36,816 nt of DNA from DASPUH01 sp964518505. Lineage in GTDB: Bacteria > Chloroflexota > Limnocylindria > Limnocylindrales > CSP1-4. How positions within the stretch are numbered: the stretch's first letter is position 1; every line of letters begins with the position of its first letter. Below, piece by piece: positions 8,025-14,638 of this stretch. The position numbers and the translations under genes are program-made. The DNA is taken from NCBI GenBank assembly GCA_964518505.1, contig CAZFGT010000025.1, positions 1-36,816 of the forward strand, written 5' to 3'. The notes beneath the pieces were generated by a model. It saw only the letters and a list, made by a program, of their open reading frames with translations. It searched no databases and was not told the DNA's origin.

Positions 8025-8467
8025 AGGTGATCCTGACCAGCGATGTCGAGAAGCTCGGCAAGAGCGGAGAGCTCAAGGACGTCGCCGATGGATTCGCGCG
8101 CAACTTCCTGATCCGCCAGAAGCTGGCGGTGCCCGCCGCGGGCGGCGCCTTCCGCGCCTGGCAGCACGACATCGCCAGCCGCGAAGAGAAGCGCAAGCGC
8201 GAGCGCGAGGAGGCTGACATCGCCGCCACGCGCATCGCCAGCACGACCCTCACCATGGGCGTCAAGGTCGGCGAGGGCGGCAAGCTCTACGGTTCCATCA
8301 CGGCCAAGGACATCGCCGACGCGCTGGGTCGGCGGGGCATCGAGGTCGATCGCCACAAGGTGGACCTGGAAGAGCCGCTCAAGAGCCTCGGCACGTACAA
8401 GGTGGCGGTCAAGGTCTACGCGGGCATGTCGCCCGAAGTCACGGTCATCGTCGAGCCCAAGGGCTGA
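8021..8467 (+). CDS. rplI: 50S ribosomal protein L9
   Basis: L9 binds 23S rRNA near the L1 stalk and helps keep reading frame. At 148 residues the protein has the usual length. The N-terminal domain shows MKVILTSDVEKLGKSGE and VADGFARNFLIRQKLA; a long central charged helix (SREEKRKREREEAD) links to the C-terminal domain (GKLYGSITAKDIADAL). The GTG start overlaps the upstream stop by 4 nt and has GGAGG 10 nt before it. In many bacteria rplI sits beside dnaB, as it does loosely here, though separated and on the opposite strand. Confidence 0.97.
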   Translation: MKVILTSDVEKLGKSGELKDVADGFARNFLIRQKLAVPAAGGAFRAWQHDIASREEKRKREREEADIAATRIASTTLTMGVKVGEGGKLYGSITAKDIADALGRRGIEVDRHKVDLEEPLKSLGTYKVAVKVYAGMSPEVTVIVEPKG

Positions 8468-8486
8468 CCCGCGCGCCACGGGGCGC

Positions 8487-8492
8487 GATGAT
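8487..8492 (+). promoter_or_regulatory. Candidate -10 for leaderless dinB
   Basis: GATGAT ends 6 nt before the dinB ATG, the same spacing as at other SD-less starts in this window. No LexA box is visible in the 31-bp gap before dinB. Confidence 0.35.
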
Positions 8493-8498
8493 GGCGCC

Positions 8499-9740
8499 AT
8501 GAGTGGCGCCGCGGCGACGATCCTGCACGTCGACCTCGACGCGTTCTTCGCCGCGGTCGAGCAGCGCGACCGGCCCGAGTTGCGGGGCAAGCCGGTCATC
8601 GTGGGCGGCGGGGGGCCGCACGATCGAGGCGTCGTCTCGGCCGCGTCCTACGAGGCGCGCCGCTTCGGCATCCACTCGGCCATGCCGCTGCGCACGGCCG
8701 GGCGCCTGTGCCCCCGGGCCGTCTTCCTGCCCGTCGACGGCGCCAAGTACAGCGCCGTCAGCCGCCAGGTGATGGCCATCCTGCGCCGCTACACGCCGCG
8801 CGTGGAGCAGATCTCCATCGACGAGGCCTTCCTGGACGTGGCCGGTTCCGAGCCGCTCTTCGGCCCGCCGGACGAGATCGCGCGACGCATCCGGGCGGCC
8901 ATCCGTGACGAGGTGCGGCTCACCGCCTCGGTCGGCGTGGCCACGACCAAGCTGGTGGCCAAGGTCGCCTCCGACCTGCGCAAGCCGGACGCCCTGGTCA
9001 TCGTGCCGCCGGGCGAGGAGGCGGCCTTCCTGGCGCCGCTGGGCATCGAGCGGCTGTGGGGCGTGGGGCCGCGGACTCGCGACGTGCTGGCCGAGTACGG
9101 GGTGCGCACGATCGGGGACCTGGCGCGCCTGCCGGCCGATACCCTCGAGCGCCGCCTGGGCCGCCACGGCCCCGAGCTCCTGGCCCGCGCCTGCGGCGTG
9201 GACCCGTCCCCCGTGGGCGACGACCGCGAGGCCAAGTCGGTGGGCCACGAGCACACCTTCGAGGTCGATACGGCGAGCACGGAGATCATCGAGCGGACCC
9301 TGCTGGCCCTGGCCGACGGGGTGGCGGGCCGCCTGCGCACAGGCCATCTGCGGGCACGGACGGTCGCCGTGAAGGTCCGCGCCAGCGACTTCACCACCCT
9401 GACCCGCCAGCGCACGCTGCCCCAGCCGACCGATGAGACCGACGTGATCTGGCGCACCGCCCTCGACCTGGCTCGACCGCAGGTGAAGGGCATCCGGGTG
9501 CGGCTGCTCGGCATCTCCGCCAGCCAACTGGTGGTGGGCGAGCAGATGCCGCTCCTGGAGGGTGCCGCGACCCGCCGGCAGCGCGCCATCGAGGCCGCCG
9601 ATCGGATCCGCGAGCGGTTCGGACCGCGCTCCATCACCCGCGCCCGCCTGCTCGGCTCGAACGTGGCTCAGCCGTTCGAGCGCGACCCCAACACCGCGCC
9701 GGAGGCTCGTCGCGTCGGCCGGCCTCGCCCAGGGTCTTGA
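8499..9740 (+). CDS. dinB: DNA polymerase IV (Y-family translesion polymerase)
   Basis: This polymerase copies past damaged template bases. The 413-residue protein carries the catalytic carboxylates Asp12 (HVDLDAFFAAVE) and Asp108/Glu109 (ISIDEAFLDV), with Phe17 as steric gate. Palm, fingers, thumb (helix-hairpin-helix near TRDVLAEYGVRTIGDLARL) and little-finger regions are all present. It lacks an obvious C-terminal clamp-binding QxxLF-type motif; the tail is short and basic. No SOS box precedes it, but a LexA-controlled promoter begins on its stop codon and drives the next gene, so it may be transcribed constitutively. Confidence 0.96.
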   Translation: MSGAAATILHVDLDAFFAAVEQRDRPELRGKPVIVGGGGPHDRGVVSAASYEARRFGIHSAMPLRTAGRLCPRAVFLPVDGAKYSAVSRQVMAILRRYTPRVEQISIDEAFLDVAGSEPLFGPPDEIARRIRAAIRDEVRLTASVGVATTKLVAKVASDLRKPDALVIVPPGEEAAFLAPLGIERLWGVGPRTRDVLAEYGVRTIGDLARLPADTLERRLGRHGPELLARACGVDPSPVGDDREAKSVGHEHTFEVDTASTEIIERTLLALADGVAGRLRTGHLRARTVAVKVRASDFTTLTRQRTLPQPTDETDVIWRTALDLARPQVKGIRVRLLGISASQLVVGEQMPLLEGAATRRQRAIEAADRIRERFGPRSITRARLLGSNVAQPFERDPNTAPEARRVGRPRPGS

Positions 9741-9764
9741 CATCGAACACCTGTTCGATTAGGT
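9737..9764 (+). promoter_or_regulatory. SOS promoter with a perfect LexA box in the spacer
   Basis: TTGACA (9737-9742, overlapping the dinB stop) and TAGGTT (9760-9765) are separated by 17 bp. CGAACACCTGTTCG, a perfect CGAAC-N4-GTTCG box, fills 9744-9757. Compared with lexA the box is shifted by one base within an otherwise identical design. Confidence 0.85.
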
Positions 9765-9778
9765 TCTGGCTCCACAAC

Positions 9779-9792
9779 AGAACGGATGTTCT
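9779..9792 (+). promoter_or_regulatory. Second, weaker LexA-like box
   Basis: GAACGGATGTTC (9780-9791) keeps the GAAC-N4-GTTC core but has A/T instead of C/G at the outer positions. Its centre is 35 bp from the first box, just downstream of the expected transcription start, so it could act as a secondary operator. Confidence 0.45.
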
Positions 9793-9850
9793 CTGTCGGC
9801 CTCCCCCAGCCGGCGTGAAGTCCCCCCGTTGGTGGAAAGGAGCCGGCGTC

Positions 9851-10132
9851 ATGTCCCTGGTCCAGATCACCCCGTTGGAAGTCCGCGTTCACGCCGATTG
9901 GCTGAGCGGCCGCCCGCGGCGCATGCGACTCGCCGGCGAAGACGTGCCCATCGTCGCCGTGGAGCGGGTGCGCGATGAGTCATCGGCGTACCCCGCCGCA
10001 CGCGGGCCGCGCACCACCTTCAAGGTCCGCACCCCGACCAACCGCCTCGTGCTGGCCTTCGAGCACCGCGGGCGCCGCTGGCTGATCGAAGGGCTCGACT
10101 CGGAAGTTCCCGCCCTCGCGCCGGCGGCCTGA
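9851..10132 (+). CDS. Small SOS-controlled protein downstream of dinB
   Basis: The protein has 93 residues. ATG 9851 is chosen because AAAGGAG lies 8 nt upstream; an in-frame extension to 9737 would start inside the promoter. The sequence looks like a small beta-rich fold: GRPRRMRLAGEDVPIVAVER, then TTFKVRTPTNRLVLAFEHRG and RRWLIEGL. The layout recalls DUF6504-like proteins that lie beside Y-family polymerase genes in Actinobacteria, but that resemblance is by eye. The promoter carries one perfect and one partial LexA box, so induction after DNA damage is expected. No enzymatic motif is visible. Confidence 0.8.
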   Translation: MSLVQITPLEVRVHADWLSGRPRRMRLAGEDVPIVAVERVRDESSAYPAARGPRTTFKVRTPTNRLVLAFEHRGRRWLIEGLDSEVPALAPAA

Positions 10133-10184
10133 TCGCCGACCCCTCTCCGGTCGATCGGGTCGCTCGCGCGGGCGCAGCGCCGAT

Positions 10185-10217
10185 CCGCCCCGCCTGGTCC
10201 CCACCCGGGCGGGGCGG
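10185..10217 (+). terminator. GC-rich hairpin after the SOS-controlled gene
   Basis: The perfect 10-bp arms CCGCCCCGCC and GGCGGGGCGG enclose a 13-nt loop. Only TT follows, so it may be a Rho-assisted or weak intrinsic terminator. Confidence 0.4.
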
Positions 10218-10262
10218 GTTCGCCGCCTCGTCCATGAACGCCGCGCGTGCGAGAATCGGACT

Positions 10263-10925
10263 GTGAACGACGACACTCCCGGCTTTGGGGCCACGACGCT
10301 GGAGGCATTCACCTCGCACCTTGCGTCCGCTGAGCCCGTGCCGGGCGGCGGGAGCGCGGCGGCGGTGGCCGCCAGCCTGGGCGCGGCCCTGGCGGTGATG
10401 GTCGGTCGGCTGTCGGAGAACCGGCCCCGCTACGTCGGCCACGCGGCCACGCATCAGCGCGCGATCGAGGCGGGTGAAGCGGCTCGCCGGCGGTTCATCC
10501 AACTCGCCGACATCGACGCGCGAGCCTACGGGGGCTACGCGGCAGCGATGAAGCTGCCCCGTGACACCGACGCGGAGCGGGCCACGCGGGCCGGCGCGAT
10601 CGCCGAGGCAGCGAAGGCGTCGACCCTCGCGCCGCTCGATACCGTCCGCCTGTGCGAGTCGGTCGTGCAGGTGGTGGAGTCGCTGGCCGGCCGGAGCAAC
10701 GTGAATGCCGCCAGTGACCTTGACGTGGCCGCGCTGCTGCTCGAGGCGGCGGCGGAAGGCGCGGCCGCGAATGTGCGCATCAACCTGCCTTCGGTGACGG
10801 ACGCCCCGTTCGTGGCCCGAGTCCAGGACGAGGTCGCGCGTGCCCTGGCGACGACGCACAGGGTCGCTGCGGAGGTGCGGCGGATCGTGGCGGACGGTAC
10901 CGCCCGCGAGCCGGAGTCGGCCTGA
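10263..10925 (+). CDS. Cyclodeaminase/cyclohydrolase (FchA-like) family protein
   Basis: The 220-residue, all-helical protein matches the FTCD cyclodeaminase / methenyl-tetrahydrofolate cyclohydrolase family, which acts on one-carbon tetrahydrofolate adducts in the cytoplasm. Diagnostic features are the PVPGGGSAAAVAASLGAAL loop and helix at about 25-45, the DIDARAYGGYAAAMKLP segment near 85-100, and the SNVNAASDLDVAALLL stretch. It stands alone without formiminotransferase or histidine-degradation genes, so cyclohydrolase activity is the likelier role. The GTG start has no SD; GAGAAT ends 6 nt upstream, suggesting a leaderless mRNA. Confidence 0.85.
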   Translation: MNDDTPGFGATTLEAFTSHLASAEPVPGGGSAAAVAASLGAALAVMVGRLSENRPRYVGHAATHQRAIEAGEAARRRFIQLADIDARAYGGYAAAMKLPRDTDAERATRAGAIAEAAKASTLAPLDTVRLCESVVQVVESLAGRSNVNAASDLDVAALLLEAAAEGAAANVRINLPSVTDAPFVARVQDEVARALATTHRVAAEVRRIVADGTAREPESA

Positions 10926-11028
10926 GGTACCGGGCGGGCCTCTTGCCCGATCTGCTTGACATGCGTACTATCTCTGAGTCGCCTGTCGCGGCGGCATCTA
11001 CGCGTATACCGCGAGGGAGTCCCATCGG

Positions 11029-11454
11029 ATGCTCGAGACCGAGCCGCAGACGCAGCCGCTGATCAATATCCCGCTCGCTCCGAGCCAGCCGGACCTCGTC
11101 CGCCTGACCGATGCGGCGGCCGGCAAGCTGCGTGAATTGACGGCCCAGGAGCCCAACCCGGCGATGGGCCTGCGCGTGTACGTGTACAGCGGCGGGTGCT
11201 CGGGGTTCCGCTACGGGATGATGCTGGAGGACCAGCCCACGGCTGACGACGTGACGGTCAGCAGCAACGGTGTCACGGTCTACGTGGACGGCCAGAGCAC
11301 GCAGTACCTGTCGGGCTCGGAGATCGACTACGTCGACACGCTGATGGGCGCCGGTTTCACCGTCAACAACCCCAACGCGGTCTCCGCGTGCGGCTGCGGC
11401 AGCAGCTTCCGCACCGCCGACTCCGAGGGCGCGCCCGGGGCCTGCCACCACTGA
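11029..11454 (+). CDS. A-type iron-sulfur carrier protein (HesB/IscA/ErpA family)
   Basis: This 141-residue protein is of the A-type carrier family that accepts and delivers Fe-S clusters. After a 25-residue variable N-terminus comes the conserved domain with RVYVYSGGCSGFRYGMML and the C-terminal SACGCGSSF, giving the three cluster-binding cysteines. The ATG has GGGAG 9 nt upstream, so this gene uses a conventional ribosome binding site. It is monocistronic, ends 15 bp from a convergent gene, and no suf or isc genes adjoin it. Confidence 0.92.
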   Translation: MLETEPQTQPLINIPLAPSQPDLVRLTDAAAGKLRELTAQEPNPAMGLRVYVYSGGCSGFRYGMMLEDQPTADDVTVSSNGVTVYVDGQSTQYLSGSEIDYVDTLMGAGFTVNNPNAVSACGCGSSFRTADSEGAPGACHH

Positions 11455-11469
11455 TCCTCGCGGCCGGCC

Positions 11470-13026
11470 TCAGCCGCCGGTCACCGCGTAGATCCAGAGT
11501 CCGTTCGTCGCATCTACCAGCAGCGGCGTGAGCGTCTGCCCGTTGATCGTGGCCGGGGTCGCCACCTCCAGCGCCGCATAGGCCGGATCAGGCGCGTCGC
11601 CTGCCCGCGAGTGGACGACCAGGTCCGTCTTGCCCAACAGGCCGGGCGAGGCGGCCAGGAGCGCGGCGCTCGTGCTGCCGAGCCTCGTCAAGGGCACACC
11701 CAGGTCGGCGGCGAGGAGGGTGCGCATGGGCACAGGGACGACGAGCACCAGCGGCCGCTCCCCGGGGCCGGCGGCAAGGTCATCCGTCCCCGGAAGCGTC
11801 GCGAGGGCCGCTTCCAGTACCGGCACGGCCGCGCGCTCGTTCGCGGCGAGCTGTCGCGCGGCAGACGCGGTGGAGGTCGTCGCCGGGTCCAGGACTGCCG
11901 GCGGCCAGCCGAACACGAGCGCCAGCGCCGCCGACGCCACCACCGCGGCGGTGAGCCGCCTCGCCCCTGACGTCAGGCTTCCCGCGTCGAACCGCGGCCA
12001 CCGGGCGGCGATGAGCCTCGCGATCTCCTCCGCGGCGCGGCCGATGCCGATGCCGGCCGCGAACAGCACGGCGAGGTCGACGGGCACGGCGTATCTGGTC
12101 GCCACGAACGTGCCGCGAACGGAGAGGAAGAACAGGAACGCCACGATCCCGGGGCCCAGAGCTGCCAGCCCCACGGCGGCGGCCCAGCGGCGTCGCTGCA
12201 GCAGCGAGAGCCCGCCGACCACGGCAAGGACGCTGAACCCGGCCAGGTCCAGGTAGCGATGGGCGAGGACGCGGGCCAGGGTCCCCGGACGCATGATCCG
12301 GCTGACACCGACCGCCTCCGAGTAGCGGACCGCCACCGAGGCCCAGAACAGCGGGTCGCCGGTCAGCAGCCAATCGTGCACGAGCATGACGGGCAGGGCC
12401 GCGAACCCGAGCAGGAGCCACCAGGCGCCCCGCGGCACGCGCACGCGCGAATCCCGCCGGCCCACGAGCCACGCCAGGACCAGCACGCCGGCCGCGGCGC
12501 CGACCAGGATGAGGCCCTCCAGCCGCGCCAGCGAGGCGAGGGCCAGGGCTGCGCCGGCCAGGGCATACCGCGGCCGTGGCGCGGTGGCCGCCAATCCGGC
12601 GACGGTCCACCCCAGCAGGGCCCACGGCACCGCCGACGCGATGACCAGTTCGCCGGCCAGGCTGGGTGAGGCGATGAGGGCCACGGCGACGAAGGCCGCC
12701 GCGATGGGGCCGGCCAGCCGGCCCGCCAGCCACGTAGCGAGGGCGATCGAAACGGCGTACGCGCCGATGGTCGCCAGCGAGATCGCCCGCCAATCGTGGG
12801 TCAGGCCGTAGACGACGCCATAGACGAAGGTCAGCAACGGCTTGGGCGTGGTGCTGATGAAGGACTCGAGGTGCCGGCCCTCGATGAGCCGCATGAAGTG
12901 GAGGACGGAGCTCCCGCCGTCGAAACTGACCGGCCCAGCCGCGAACGGCTGGATGATGGCGAGCGCCGAGGCCGCCGCGAGGAGCCCCACCAGGACGACG
13001 CAGAGTGAGGCCAGGCGAGGCGACAC
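11470..13026 (-). CDS. Multi-pass membrane glycosyltransferase-like protein (GT-C/family 39 type)
   Basis: The protein has 518 residues from the preferred GTG (VSPRLASLCVVLVGLLAAAS), which follows a G-rich run; the frame is open upstream through the end of the previous gene. It has about ten transmembrane helices, an extracytoplasmic loop after the first helix, LARLEGL in a helix-loop, and a C-terminal soluble domain of about 130 residues. This is the layout of GT-C enzymes that transfer sugars from polyprenyl phosphates, but no unmistakable catalytic DxD-type motif was confirmed, so the class is a topology-based inference. It is the last gene of a four-gene minus-strand operon. Confidence 0.7.
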   Translation of the reverse strand: MSPRLASLCVVLVGLLAAASALAIIQPFAAGPVSFDGGSSVLHFMRLIEGRHLESFISTTPKPLLTFVYGVVYGLTHDWRAISLATIGAYAVSIALATWLAGRLAGPIAAAFVAVALIASPSLAGELVIASAVPWALLGWTVAGLAATAPRPRYALAGAALALASLARLEGLILVGAAAGVLVLAWLVGRRDSRVRVPRGAWWLLLGFAALPVMLVHDWLLTGDPLFWASVAVRYSEAVGVSRIMRPGTLARVLAHRYLDLAGFSVLAVVGGLSLLQRRRWAAAVGLAALGPGIVAFLFFLSVRGTFVATRYAVPVDLAVLFAAGIGIGRAAEEIARLIAARWPRFDAGSLTSGARRLTAAVVASAALALVFGWPPAVLDPATTSTASAARQLAANERAAVPVLEAALATLPGTDDLAAGPGERPLVLVVPVPMRTLLAADLGVPLTRLGSTSAALLAASPGLLGKTDLVVHSRAGDAPDPAYAALEVATPATINGQTLTPLLVDATNGLWIYAVTGG

Positions 13027-13054
13027 GCCGGACCACCCCCCGCCGGCGCGCGGC

Positions 13055-13660
13055 TCAGCCGTCGGCGAACCGCTCCTCTCGCCAGGGGTCAGCGTCGTTG
13101 TGGTAGCCGTAGCGCTCCCAGAAACCCAGCTGGTCGTGGTCCAGGAACTCCAGGCCCCGGATCCACTTGGCGCTCTTCCAGAAGTACCGCTTGGGCACGA
13201 ACAGGCGCAGCGGCCCGCCGTGCTCAGGCTCGAGCGGCTTGCCATCGAACGAATCGGCCAGCAGCACGTCATCGTCGTCGAGCACGGAAAGGGGCAGGTT
13301 GGCCGTGTAACCCTGTTCGCAGTGGGCGACCACGAACCGCGCCGTGGGGCGCAGCTGGGCCAGCCCCAGGATGTGCTGGATGGCGACCCCCTGGAAGTCG
13401 GTGTCCAGCTTGGTCCAGCGCGTCACGCAATGGATGTCGGTGTGCACGGACTTGCGCGGGAGGCGCTGGTACTCCGCCCAGGTCACGGTGAACGGGTTGT
13501 CCACCTCGCCGTAGACCCGCAGGTCCCAGCGGGCCAGATCGATGCGGGGCACCGAGCCGTAGTGCAGCACGGGGAACTTCTCGGTCACGTACTGGCCAGG
13601 TGGCACGCGCTTCTTCTGCTCATCGGTGAGCGGCGCGCGGCCCATCAGTCGTTCCAGCAC
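13055..13660 (-). CDS. Sulfite-oxidase-like molybdopterin oxidoreductase (YuiH-like)
   Basis: The protein has 201 residues. GTG 13660 is chosen because GGAAGG lies 6 nt before it. It consists of a single oxidoreductase molybdopterin-binding domain: RWDLRVYGEVDNPFTVTW, then DIHCVTRWTKLDTDFQGV with Cys78 as the expected molybdenum ligand, and GGPLRLFVPKRYFWKSAKWI near the end. There is no Tat signal, heme domain or dimerisation domain, so it is the short cytoplasmic YuiH type whose substrate is unknown. It follows the 92-residue gene by 16 bp in the same operon. Confidence 0.92.
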   Translation of the reverse strand: MLERLMGRAPLTDEQKKRVPPGQYVTEKFPVLHYGSVPRIDLARWDLRVYGEVDNPFTVTWAEYQRLPRKSVHTDIHCVTRWTKLDTDFQGVAIQHILGLAQLRPTARFVVAHCEQGYTANLPLSVLDDDDVLLADSFDGKPLEPEHGGPLRLFVPKRYFWKSAKWIRGLEFLDHDQLGFWERYGYHNDADPWREERFADG

Positions 13661-13676
13661 GGCGGCCCTTCCTACC

Positions 13677-13955
13677 CTACGCGTCGTCCAGCGCGCGGTC
13701 GACCGCCCGCAGGATGAAGCGTGAGGCCTCGGCGCTCTTGCCGCCCAGGCGCTGGCCGTCCTCCTGGTCGAGGGCCGTCGCCAGGTCACCCAGGGCCTGG
13801 TCAAGGAATGGGGTCCGGACGAGGTCGCCGGCCGCGAACGCCGCCTCCAGGCGTGCCGTCGCCGCCCGGGCGTTGTCCACTGCGTGGCCCTTCTGGGCGA
13901 TGAGCTCACGCACCTCGGATCGGGCGGCCGCGGCTCCCACGCCGCTCGTCGTCAC
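13677..13955 (-). CDS. Small helical hypothetical protein
   Basis: The 92-residue protein is predicted to be almost entirely helical, with heptad-like spacing (RSEVRELIAQKGHAVDNARA, then LEAAFAAGDLVRTPFLDQAL). It begins with GTG 7 bp after the acetyltransferase stop and ends 16 bp before the YuiH-like gene, so it is a bona fide operon member. I do not recognise a family; a four-helix or coiled-coil partner protein is possible. Confidence 0.65.
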   Translation of the reverse strand: MTTSGVGAAAARSEVRELIAQKGHAVDNARAATARLEAAFAAGDLVRTPFLDQALGDLATALDQEDGQRLGGKSAEASRFILRAVDRALDDA

Positions 13956-13962
13956 GTCGCCC

Positions 13963-14610
13963 TCAGCCCGCGCGGGAGACCGTTGCCAGGTCCTCCGGTC
14001 GATCGCCGGCGCCCTCCGTACCCGCGACCTCCCCCTCCAGCCGGCCCGGCCGCCATTCGGTAGAGAGGATGCCCATCTGCACCTCGTCGACGTAGTGGCC
14101 GTCGCGCCAGATCGCTTCGCGCAGTCGACCTTCCACGCGGAAGCCGGCCTTCTGGTACGCCCGGATGGCCCGCTCGTTGAAGGCGAACACGCTCAGGCCG
14201 ACCCGGTGCAGGCCGAGTCGGCGGAAGGCGTGGTCGAGCATCAGCTCGGTCGCCTCAGTGCCCATGCCGCGGCCCCACGCGTCACGCTCGCCGATGGTGA
14301 TGTGGAAGAGCGCCGACCCGTTGTCGGGGTCGAGGGCGCTGAAGGTGGTCAGGCCGATGAGCCGATCACCCGGCCGCTCGTGGATGGCGTAGGCCATCGC
14401 CTCGGGCGCGATGAGGCGGGCGCGGAAGAACTGCGCCACCTCTTCCGTGCTCATGGGCCGCGTCTGGTAGCGCGTCAGGCGGGCGAGTTCCGGGTCGTGG
14501 TACCAGCGCACGACCGCGGGCAAGTTCTCCTGGCGGTGCCGTCGCAGGGTGACCGACCGGCCCTGGATGGCCGCGGGATGCCACTGGTCACGATCGAACT
14601 CGGCCGACAT
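13963..14610 (-). CDS. GNAT N-acetyltransferase (RimJ/RimL-like)
   Basis: The 215-residue protein is a GCN5-related acetyltransferase using acetyl-CoA. Visible family features are TLRRHRQENLPAVVRWYHD at the N-terminus, the acetyl-CoA loop region GERDAWGRGMGTEATELML near 107-125, and HRVGLSVFAFNERAIRAYQK with GFRVEGRLRE. The best match by eye is to ribosomal-protein or antibiotic acetyltransferases of the RimJ/RimL group; the substrate is not deducible. It opens the four-gene operon and diverges from the DNA ligase gene across only 28 bp. Confidence 0.9.
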   Translation of the reverse strand: MSAEFDRDQWHPAAIQGRSVTLRRHRQENLPAVVRWYHDPELARLTRYQTRPMSTEEVAQFFRARLIAPEAMAYAIHERPGDRLIGLTTFSALDPDNGSALFHITIGERDAWGRGMGTEATELMLDHAFRRLGLHRVGLSVFAFNERAIRAYQKAGFRVEGRLREAIWRDGHYVDEVQMGILSTEWRPGRLEGEVAGTEGAGDRPEDLATVSRAG

Positions 14611-14638
14611 CGGAGGGCGATGCTATACCATCGCTCGG
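14611..14638. promoter_or_regulatory. 28-bp divergent promoter with overlapping -10 elements
   Basis: Plus strand: TATACC (14624-14629) ends 9 nt before the ligase ATG. Minus strand: TAGCAT (14620-14625) ends 9 nt before the acetyltransferase ATG. The hexamers overlap by two bases and neither start has an SD, so both mRNAs would be nearly leaderless. Confidence 0.5.

Noticed and set aside
8445..9743. Long minus-strand open frame opposite dinB
   Set aside because: It mirrors the dinB coding region; dinB has complete Y-family motifs and the antisense translation shows none.
9737..9850. Upstream extension of the small SOS gene from a TTG at 9737
   Set aside because: That start lies in the -35 of the promoter and upstream of the transcription start; AAAGGAG points to ATG 9851.
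10966..11028. TTGACA near 10959 and TATACC near 11008 as the promoter of the Fe-S carrier gene
   Set aside because: The two are too far apart for one promoter and no good partner hexamer at 17 bp was found for either, so I did not list it.
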